Source of the DNA: CAYLXP01 sp964387425
Lineage (GTDB): Bacteria; Verrucomicrobiota; Kiritimatiellia; UBA8416
NCBI GenBank assembly: GCA_964387425.1
Contig: CAYLXP010000066.1
Coordinates: forward strand, 1 to 28,196
Direction of reading: 5' to 3'
DNA length: 28,196 nt
Part shown: positions 22,805-28,196 of the stretch, piece after piece
Numbering within the stretch: the first letter of the stretch is position 1
Layout: each line of letters begins with the position of its first letter
Notes under the pieces: model-generated
The model's input: only the letters and a program-made list of their open reading frames with translations
Database searches by the model: none
Told to the model about the DNA's origin: nothing
Position numbers and translations under genes: made by a program

Positions 22805-23210
22805 GACTGGCGGAGGCGATCGATCGCTTCATCCTTACGGGATGGGGAGGAAAGTCCGGACTCCGCAGGGCAGGGCGTCCCGGCGTAGTGCTGGGAGATC
22901 TCGTGTTGAAGCACGAGGGACGGAAAGTGCCACAGAAAACAGACTGCCCCGCTGGATGCTTGCATCGTGGCGGGGTAAAGGTGAAAAGGTGGTGTAAGAG
23001 ACCACCGGGCTTGGCCGTGAGGCCGGTTGCATGGTAAACCCCGCCTGGAGCAAGATCAAATAGGGAACAGGAGAGGCTGCCCGTCTCGTTTCCCGGCCCG
23101 TTCGCGGGTTCGGGTTAGTGTTCCGGGTTGATTGCACTAGATAAATGATCGAGTCCCGGGCGCGTGAGCGTCCGAGGGTAACAGAATCCGGCTTATGTCC
23201 TTCGCCAGTC
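22805..23210 (+). ncRNA. rnpB: RNase P RNA, bacterial class A
   Basis: Catalytic RNA that matures tRNA 5' ends. Helix P1 is formed by GACTGGCG at 22805-22812 and CGCCAGTC at 23203-23210. The universal core is present in order: GAGGAAAGTCCGGACTCC with GCAGGGCAG after it, GGGACGGAAAGTGCCACAGA and ACAGACTGCC (P4 side), TGGTAAACCCCGCCTGG with AGCAAGATCAAATAGGG, and near the 3' end AACAGAATCCGGCTTATG. The middle holds the extra helices of the ancestral A type. The 3' end runs 16 bases into the following protein gene, whose ATG is part of the conserved GGCTTATG segment. Confidence 0.96.
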
Positions 23211-24082
23211 GTTATCACAGTCTGCTTTGCGTTCTCCGGTTCCCAGCCCTTGCTGCCGTAGTGCTGATGGGAGGGGTCTATGCCTGGCTCCAGACGCGCC
23301 TGCCAGGGGAGACGGGATCCGGTTCATCCCTTGAGCTAAGCGGGCCCGCGTGGCCGGAGCTGCCGGCCGAGATCGAATTGGATTGCTCGGTCTTTCGTGG
23401 CGACGGCGAGGGCATTGCCCTGGGGCAGCCCGATTTCGCCAAGGCTTTTCGTTTTGCGGGGACGTTCTTCCTGTCGGGCACCGGCGGCAGGGAGATTCGT
23501 AAGGCCGTACTGAGCATTGTCGATGAGGGACGCCAGGTTATCGCTTCAGAGGGAGACCTCGTAGGGGATGTGACCGTTGCGCGGATCTTCCAGGAGCGGG
23601 TCATTCTTGAGCGCGGGGCAGAGACAGCCGAGCTGCGTCTCAGTTTCGCTTCCGCAGGAGGTGAGGCAGATACGGGAGCCGGCAGTGAGGGTGCAGAGGG
23701 CGCTGAGGGCCTGTCGCGGTTTGGGGAGCAGCTCCGGGAGGATAGCTGGGTGCTTAAGCGCAGTGCGCTGCTTGCCTACTACAAAGAGCTTCTTGACGCT
23801 CCCGAACGCTTGTTGCAGGTCTTCGACTCGCTCAAGCCGATCTATACCGAAGACGGTAAGATCGAGGGATATCACCTTGGAATCGAGGGCGAGGGCGAGT
23901 TCTTCAATGCCGTTGGGTTCAACGAAGGCGATGTGGTGCGAAAGGTCAATTCCCTGGAAATGACCAGTCGAAACCGGGCTGAGTTCTTCATCCGGCAAGT
24001 TGTGGACAACAAGCTGAATGCGGTTGTCATCGATATCGAACGTGGCGGTTCAGCGCGGCGGCTCGTTTACCAGATCCGCTGA
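23195..24082 (+). CDS. Membrane-anchored PDZ protein, GspC-like
   Basis: A 295-residue protein with a short cytoplasmic start, one transmembrane helix (about 15-31, FPALAAVVLMGGVYAWL), a periplasmic middle domain, and a C-terminal PDZ-like domain (about 223-295: GYHLGIEGEGEFFNAVGFNEGDVVRKVNSLEM). The order anchor, homology region, linker, PDZ is that of the type II secretion inner-membrane protein GspC, whose PDZ domain helps select substrates; other secretion genes are not in the window, so this is a resemblance. A low-complexity stretch (AGGEADTGAGSEGAEGAEG) sits about 167-185. The only start that keeps the full helix is ATG 23195, inside the RNase P RNA and without a ribosome-binding site; the true start is therefore uncertain. 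Confidence 0.7.
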   Translation: MSFASRYHSLLCVLRFPALAAVVLMGGVYAWLQTRLPGETGSGSSLELSGPAWPELPAEIELDCSVFRGDGEGIALGQPDFAKAFRFAGTFFLSGTGGREIRKAVLSIVDEGRQVIASEGDLVGDVTVARIFQERVILERGAETAELRLSFASAGGEADTGAGSEGAEGAEGLSRFGEQLREDSWVLKRSALLAYYKELLDAPERLLQVFDSLKPIYTEDGKIEGYHLGIEGEGEFFNAVGFNEGDVVRKVNSLEMTSRNRAEFFIRQVVDNKLNAVVIDIERGGSARRLVYQIR

Positions 24083-24096
24083 CGGGGGACGCGAGT

Positions 24097-24548
24097 ATGT
24101 ATAGCTATGGGATTGCTCAGCGTCCGCTTGGCCGAACGGTGCGCAATATACTACTCATCACGATCGGACTATTCATCCTGGAAGTCTTTCTCGATCCGCG
24201 TTCGCGTGACTCAAGTTTTGTCGGTCCACTTGCGCAGTGGTTTGGTCTCTCGTGGGCCGATGTGCGGAACGGTATGATCTGGCAGCCAGTGACCTACATA
24301 TTCCTGCACGGTGATTTCATGCACCTGTTTATGAATATGATCGGGCTGTTTTTCCTGGGGCGCGAGCTTGAGCATACGCTTGGAACGAAGCGGTTCCTGC
24401 AACTCTATCTGGGCTGTGGGGTATTGGGTGGCATTGGCTGGCTACTGCTGAGTAGTTCCGGGGGCAGAGTGTGCGTGGGGGCCTCGGGATCTGTGTTCGG
24501 TATCATCGGTGCGTTCGCGGCCCTGTTCCCGCATCGGCAGCTCACGCT
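24097..24548 (+). CDS. Rhomboid family intramembrane protease, cut by assembly gap
   Basis: First about 150 residues of a second rhomboid, lacking the cytoplasmic domain seen in the copy at 16658. Several hydrophobic segments are visible; YIFLHGDFMHLFMNMIGLFFLG carries H76 and N80, and VGASGSVFGIIGAFAALFP the catalytic Ser130 of the GxSG motif. The catalytic His lies in the missing part. GGGGGA precedes the ATG. It follows the GspC-like gene by 14 bases, so the two are probably co-transcribed. The 3' end is lost in the run of N at 24549, not necessarily truncated in the organism. Confidence 0.85.
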
Positions 24549-24648
24549 NNNNNNNNNNNNNNNNNNNNNNNNNNNNNNNNNNNNNNNNNNNNNNNNNNNN
24601 NNNNNNNNNNNNNNNNNNNNNNNNNNNNNNNNNNNNNNNNNNNNNNNN
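24549..24648. other. Assembly gap of 100 N
   Basis: Exactly 100 N, a common placeholder for a gap of unknown size. It hides the ends of two convergent genes, the rhomboid and tadA; other sequence could also be missing. Confidence 0.99.
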
Positions 24649-24864
24649 GGTTGCCTGGGTGATCGCAATCATCTCGGCATGTGCCGTGGGGTCGCGTAAG
24701 CGTTCCACCTGGTTGTGGGCGCGCCCGATCACACGCCCCCGGCCGGTCTTGTCGTCCTCGTCCGGACGTTCGACAATGATGCAGCCGGTCGGCACTTCGT
24801 CTTCCTCGCGCGCCGCGTGGGCCTCCCGGAGCGCCATCCGCATGTAGTGTTCGTGCAAATCCAT
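24649..24864 (-). CDS. tadA: tRNA adenosine(34) deaminase, N-terminal part cut by gap
   Basis: Zinc deaminase that makes inosine at the wobble position of tRNA-Arg(ACG). The visible 72 residues start MDLHEHYMRMALREAHAA and include EVPTGCIIV and the zinc/catalytic motif TAHAEMIAI (H62, E64). The second motif PCxxC is in the gap. Compared with typical TadA there is a small charged insertion (RPDEDDKTGRGRV) in the loop before the active site. A cytosine/guanine deaminase of the same fold is possible, but the N-terminal pattern fits TadA best. No clear ribosome-binding site precedes the ATG at 24862-24864. The 173 bases to the next forward gene show no other gene. Confidence 0.85.
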
Positions 24865-25037
24865 GGCGGGAGCTTACCGAACGAGCCCCACTGTCCACAA
24901 TCCAGAAAGATGCAATCTTTGCCTCTTGAAGAGCTTGATGGACTTGCCCCGTGTAGGCCTTTTTGTTAAGAATCCACGCACAGCGGCACAGGTCGAACAA
25001 GCCATATGACGCTTAATCCCGCACGGAAGGATATGCT

Positions 25038-25283
25038 ATGGGTGAGCAGGCTACGGAAATACGGGAGTTTGTGATCGAGAACTTCCTCTTTGGTGACGAT
25101 ACGGGACTGACGGATACGACGTCGTTTCGTGACGAAGGGATCGTTGACTCCACCGGTGTTCTGGAGCTGGTTGCATTTCTCGAAACGCAATTCAGCATCA
25201 GCGTTGAGGGGAGCGAGTATGTCCCGGACAACCTGGACAGCATCGAGAAGATTGCCGCCTTCGTGGCACGCAAGCAGGGGTAA
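25038..25283 (+). CDS. Acyl carrier protein (stand-alone)
   Basis: An 81-residue four-helix carrier protein. The phosphopantetheine attachment serine is S38 in EGIVDSTGVLELVAFLE. It is acidic as expected, but not the fatty-acid AcpP, which has the DSLD-type signature. ACPs with IVDS(T/M) motifs belong to specialised pathways (exopolysaccharide, lipid tailoring, amide formation). AAGGA lies 6 bases before the ATG. The next gene is an acyl-AMP ligase 26 bases downstream, which is the probable loader of this carrier. This gene is the start of a three-gene forward cassette between tadA and dnaX. Confidence 0.92.
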   Translation: MGEQATEIREFVIENFLFGDDTGLTDTTSFRDEGIVDSTGVLELVAFLETQFSISVEGSEYVPDNLDSIEKIAAFVARKQG

Positions 25284-25309
25284 GTGATTGTAATGGGTGA
25301 GGTGACACT

Positions 25310-26854
25310 GTGCTGCTGCATGAGTTCCTGATAAACAGCGCGAAGCGCTCTCCCGAGCATGTAGCCGTTGTCGTCGGCGACCGGCGACTGACCTATGGTG
25401 AGGTAGATGCGCAAAGCTCCGCCATGGCCTCTGCCCTGGTCGATGCGGGACTGCGGACCGGCGACCGTGTGGCCGTCTTTCTCGACAATCGACCTGAAAC
25501 CGTCGTGACCTTCTTCGCCGTGCTGAAAGCCGGTGGTGCATTCCTGCCGATCAACCCGACGACCCGCGAGCGCAAGCTATGCCACTTGCTGGCTCATTCG
25601 GAGTCCAGCTTTGTGGTTACCGACCGCCGTCGCGCCAACCTTGTGCTGAAATCTGAAGCATCTCTGCCTGATCTTCGCGGCATCATCGGGGTAGGGGGCA
25701 CGCCCGAGTTGCCGGAGCGATGGATGTCGCTAACGTTCGAAGACCTCGCCGCAGGTGCGGCTAACGGCAACCTGCCTGGCATCATTGACGTAGACTTGGC
25801 GGCACTGATCTACACCTCCGGCTCCACGGGACATCCCAAGGGGGTGATGCATACGCATGCCAGCCTCGTGTCTGCATTCACCTCGATCACCACCTACCTT
25901 GAGAATACGCCTGACGATGTCATTCTGAGTGTGCTGCCCCTGGCCTTTGTCTATGGGTTGGGACAGGTGTTCACGGGCTTCCGGGTGGGGGCTACAGTTG
26001 TCCTCGAGAACTCTATGATGTACCCGGCGGAAGTGCTCGAGCACGCCGTGCAGGAGGGGGCAACCGGGATTCCGTTTGTGCCGACGATTGCGGCGCTGCT
26101 TCTGCAACAGGACTTGGACGCGTTCGACCTTTCGAAGCTGCGTTACATGACCAATGCGGGCGCGGCGCTCCCGGAGGCGCATCTTGAGGCACTGCGCGAA
26201 CGTCTGCCGCACGTGAAGCTCTTCAACATGTATGGTCAGACCGAGTGCATTCGTGCGTCGTACCTGGAGCCCGAGCAGGCCCACACGCGGGCTCGCTCCG
26301 TGGGTAGAGGAATTCCCAACCAGGAAGTCTACGTCGTGGATGAGGAGGGCAACCGTGCGGCGCCTGGCGTGCCGGGAGAGCTCGTGGTGCGCGGCTCGCA
26401 GCTCATGAAGGGCTACTGGAAGATGCCGGAGCAGACGGCCGAGAAGCTTCGCGTGGGAGACCGCCCCGGATCGACAGTTCTCATGACCGGCGACCTCTTC
26501 ACCAGCGATGAGGAAGGATACCTCTATTTCGTGAGTCGCCAGGATGACATCATCAAGACGCGGGGAGAGAAGGTGGCCCCCAAAGAGGTCGAAGAGGTCC
26601 TCTATCGTCTCGACCCTGTCGCGGAGGCGGCCGTGGTCGGTGCACCGGACCCGATTCTCGGTGAGGTCGTGAAAGCGGTGATCGTTTTGAAGGAGGGTGC
26701 GACGCTGGAGCGACGCGATGTGCTGCGCGCCTGCACGCAGGAGCTGGAGGACTTCATGGTTCCCAAGATCGTGGAGTTCCGGGACAGTCTCCCGAAGACG
26801 GATTCAGGGAAGATTCGAAGAAACGCGCTGGGGGAAGAAGGAGAACAAACGTGA
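25310..26854 (+). CDS. Acyl-AMP/acyl-CoA ligase (ANL superfamily)
   Basis: Activates a carboxylic acid with ATP to the acyl adenylate and passes it to a thiol: CoA or, given the neighbour, the carrier protein at 25038. The family motifs are intact: YTSGSTGHPKG at 168-178, YGQTE at 308-312, TGDLF near 393, SRQDDIIKTRGEKV, and catalytic K501 in SGKIRRNAL. Length of 514 is normal for fatty-acyl or aryl ligases; the specific acid cannot be read from sequence. The GTG at 25310 is the start that gives the usual LLHEFLINSAKRSPEH opening. Its end overlaps the next gene by four bases (GTGA), a sign of coupled translation. Confidence 0.93.
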   Translation: MLLHEFLINSAKRSPEHVAVVVGDRRLTYGEVDAQSSAMASALVDAGLRTGDRVAVFLDNRPETVVTFFAVLKAGGAFLPINPTTRERKLCHLLAHSESSFVVTDRRRANLVLKSEASLPDLRGIIGVGGTPELPERWMSLTFEDLAAGAANGNLPGIIDVDLAALIYTSGSTGHPKGVMHTHASLVSAFTSITTYLENTPDDVILSVLPLAFVYGLGQVFTGFRVGATVVLENSMMYPAEVLEHAVQEGATGIPFVPTIAALLLQQDLDAFDLSKLRYMTNAGAALPEAHLEALRERLPHVKLFNMYGQTECIRASYLEPEQAHTRARSVGRGIPNQEVYVVDEEGNRAAPGVPGELVVRGSQLMKGYWKMPEQTAEKLRVGDRPGSTVLMTGDLFTSDEEGYLYFVSRQDDIIKTRGEKVAPKEVEEVLYRLDPVAEAAVVGAPDPILGEVVKAVIVLKEGATLERRDVLRACTQELEDFMVPKIVEFRDSLPKTDSGKIRRNALGEEGEQT

Positions 26855-27828
26855 CATCTGCATTTTCAAAAGAGGCCCTGGTTCTGGACGCTGCCGCCGA
26901 GGTGGAACGCATCGTAAAGGCGATTCGCGCAGCCGCCCGCCGCTTCAAACGGCGTGGGGCCGTGGTAGCACTCTCGGGTGGAATCGATAGCACAGTCGTA
27001 GGGGCACTGTGTGTAGAGGCCCTGGGGCCAAAGAAGGTATTCGGCCTTTCATTGCCGGAACTGGAATCTTCCGTGGCAACGCCGGGCCTGAGTGACCTTC
27101 TGATCAAGCATCTTGGCATTGACTCGGCGACCGTTGATATCACGCCCATTCTCGAGAGCTACGGGTGTTACGAGACCAGAATCGCCGCCGTGCGTGAGGT
27201 TATTCCTGACTTCGACAAGGACTGGAAATTCAAAATCGTGCTTCCGTCCGTGACCGAAAGCGACTCCTACAGTGTCTTTTCGGTCGTGGCGCAGTCGCCG
27301 GATGGTCGCGAAGAGACACACACGCTAACGCTGTCGGCCTACCTTCAGATCCTGGCAGCTACCAATTTCAAGCAGCGAACGCGGAAGGCGCTGGAGTACT
27401 ACCATGCCGACCGCCTGAACTACTTCGTGGCCGGGACGCCGAACCTGCTCGAGTACGACCAGGGCTTCTTTGTGAAACTCGGCGATGGCGCAGCCGACAT
27501 TAAACCCATCGCGCACCTGTACAAGACGCAGGTGTATCAGCTGGCGGAGTATCTTGAGGTTCCGAAGGAAATCAGTGCCCGTCCGCCCACAACGGATACC
27601 TATTCCTTACCCCAGTCGCAGGATGAGTTCTACTTTGCGCTTCCTCATGACAGAATGGATCTCTGCCTCTACGCGTTCAACGAAGGCATTGCCGCTGAGA
27701 CCGTTGCCCCTGCAGTTGAGCTCACCGCCGACCAGGTTGAGCGCGTCTTTGCCGACATCAAGGCCAAACGGGCCGTGGCGGACTATCTGCACGCTGCCCC
27801 ACAGACGGTTGCTGACTGTCTGAAGTGA
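26851..27828 (+). CDS. NadE-like ATP-dependent amidotransferase (NAD synthase family)
   Basis: N-type ATP pyrophosphatase related to NAD synthetase. The P-loop SGGIDST is at 42-48, and the C-terminal half has GTPNLLEYDQGFF, KLGDGAADIKPIAHLYKTQV and RPPTTDTYSLPQSQDEF, all NadE-type. At 325 residues it is longer than NadE of the ammonia type (about 275), with an insertion near 125-165, and the region after P-T is YSLPQSQDEFYFALP instead of the usual DLWPGQTDE. Family members activate a carboxylate by adenylation and attack it with ammonia. The GTG start overlaps the ligase stop, tying it to the ACP/ligase pair. It may be ordinary NAD synthase, but context suggests a dedicated role in making an amide in this pathway (inference). 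Confidence 0.85.
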   Translation: MTSAFSKEALVLDAAAEVERIVKAIRAAARRFKRRGAVVALSGGIDSTVVGALCVEALGPKKVFGLSLPELESSVATPGLSDLLIKHLGIDSATVDITPILESYGCYETRIAAVREVIPDFDKDWKFKIVLPSVTESDSYSVFSVVAQSPDGREETHTLTLSAYLQILAATNFKQRTRKALEYYHADRLNYFVAGTPNLLEYDQGFFVKLGDGAADIKPIAHLYKTQVYQLAEYLEVPKEISARPPTTDTYSLPQSQDEFYFALPHDRMDLCLYAFNEGIAAETVAPAVELTADQVERVFADIKAKRAVADYLHAAPQTVADCLK

Positions 27829-27845
27829 GGCAGACCGCTTGCCTC
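27827..27845 (+). terminator. Hairpin at the end of the NadE-like gene
   Basis: GAGGCA (27827-27832) and TGCCTC (27840-27845) form a perfect 6-bp stem with a 7-base loop, starting inside the stop codon. No T-run follows, so termination would be weak or Rho-dependent. Confidence 0.25.
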
Positions 27846-27893
27846 GCCGGACGAGCACGTAATCATCCGCATAGCCCAATGTGGGCGGCGGAT

Positions 27894-27908
27894 TGTCTTG
27901 TAAAGACA
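27894..27908 (+). promoter_or_regulatory. Short palindrome upstream of dnaX
   Basis: TGTCTT-GTA-AAGACA is a perfect inverted repeat 50 bases before the dnaX ATG. It may be an operator or a small leader hairpin. The rest of 27829-27957 shows no gene; no signal-recognition-particle RNA motif was found there. Confidence 0.25.
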
Positions 27909-27957
27909 GCCACAACGGGGTAGCGTTGAACGCGACGATTTTTGGGGAGTTTCCACC

Positions 27958-28196
27958 ATGGCGTATGAAGTATTAGCACGTAAATGGCGACCACAGCAGT
28001 TTGATGACGTTGTGGGCCAAGACCATGTTACACAGACACTTAAGAACGCGATAACCAGTGAGCGCATCCATCATGCCTACCTGTTTGTAGGGCCACGGGG
28101 GATCGGCAAGACGTCGGTTGCTCGCATTTTTGCGAAGGCGTTGAACTGCGAAAACGGTGGCCCAACCGAAACGCCCTGTGACAAATGTGACAGCTG
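27958..28196 (+). CDS. dnaX: DNA polymerase III subunit tau/gamma, N-terminal part (3' end outside window)
   Basis: Clamp-loader ATPase of the replicative polymerase. The first 79 residues include YEVLARKWRPQQFDDVVGQ, the classic DnaX opening, the Walker A loop GPRGIGKTS, and the start of the zinc module (ALNC then TPCDKC). GGGGAG lies 8 bases before the ATG. The gene continues past the window edge. In Bacillota tadA and dnaX are near neighbours; here the ACP/ligase/NadE cassette separates them. Confidence 0.97.
   Translation, partial: MAYEVLARKWRPQQFDDVVGQDHVTQTLKNAITSERIHHAYLFVGPRGIGKTSVARIFAKALNCENGGPTETPCDKCDS

Noticed and set aside
22534..23037. Forward frame of 167 residues across the zinc-ribbon end and RNase P RNA
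   Set aside because: It crosses a confirmed protein gene in another frame and a structured RNA gene.
23280..23340. ATG after a strong GGGAGGGG at 23280 as alternative start for the GspC-like gene
   Set aside because: It is out of frame with the 24082 stop by one base and would lose the membrane helix.
24549..24648. Rhomboid and tadA as truly truncated genes
   Set aside because: Both end at a placeholder run of N, so the truncation belongs to the assembly and not to the organism as far as can be seen.
27829..27957. Signal recognition particle RNA, expected near tadA/dnaX in some phyla
   Set aside because: The conserved GGAAGG-type loop motif is absent here and also absent in 24865-25037.

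Overview
The window is most likely from a member of the PVC superphylum, in the Verrucomicrobiota/Kiritimatiellota direction (inference). Pointers are a very large secreted lamin-tail/CotH protein with the C-terminal module style common in Verrucomicrobia and Planctomycetes, a YadA-like trimeric adhesin implying a Gram-negative envelope, fairly high GC, and a mainly housekeeping gene set with short tandem repeats between genes. No 16S rRNA or other decisive taxonomic marker is present. A run of 100 N (24549-24648) shows this is a draft scaffold.

Layout. 1-1964: histidine genes hisC (5' end missing), hisB and hisA, all forward. 2060-3343: an M16 zinc peptidase. 3521-5762: a trimeric autotransporter-like adhesin built from about 29 sixteen-residue repeats, split into two frames at a run of seven G. 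5763-6003: a convergent intergenic region with a REP/BIME-like inverted pair. 6004-12408 (reverse): a 2134-residue secreted protein with six lamin-tail domains and a CotH domain; its fifth lamin-tail domain appears to be interrupted by a 339-residue insertion. 12487-16459: comEC (without its usual C-terminal hydrolase domain), an S41/CtpA protease and tsaD. 16535-16608: tRNA-Gly(TCC). 16658-17587: a GlpG-type rhomboid protease.

17684-21901 is a riboflavin operon: an FMN riboswitch, ribBA, ribH, nusB, ribD and ribE. Together these enzymes convert GTP and ribulose 5-phosphate to riboflavin, apart from the phosphatase step. It is followed by a COG1579 coiled-coil/zinc-ribbon protein, RNase P RNA, a GspC-like PDZ membrane protein whose start codon lies inside the RNase P RNA 3' end, and a second rhomboid cut by the gap. 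tadA is on the other strand and is also cut by the gap. 25038-27828 is a tight three-gene cassette (acyl carrier protein, acyl-AMP ligase, NadE-like amidotransferase) between tadA and dnaX. dnaX runs off the right edge.

A recurring feature is a family of degenerate 7- or 8-bp tandem repeats that begin at or just after the stop codon of a gene and end just before the next gene or its ribosome-binding site (1197, 1963, 15383, 19147, 22709). The most promising leads are these repeats, the REP-like element, the G7 frameshift in the adhesin, the interrupted lamin-tail domain, the ACP/ligase/NadE cassette, and the rnpB-gene overlap.
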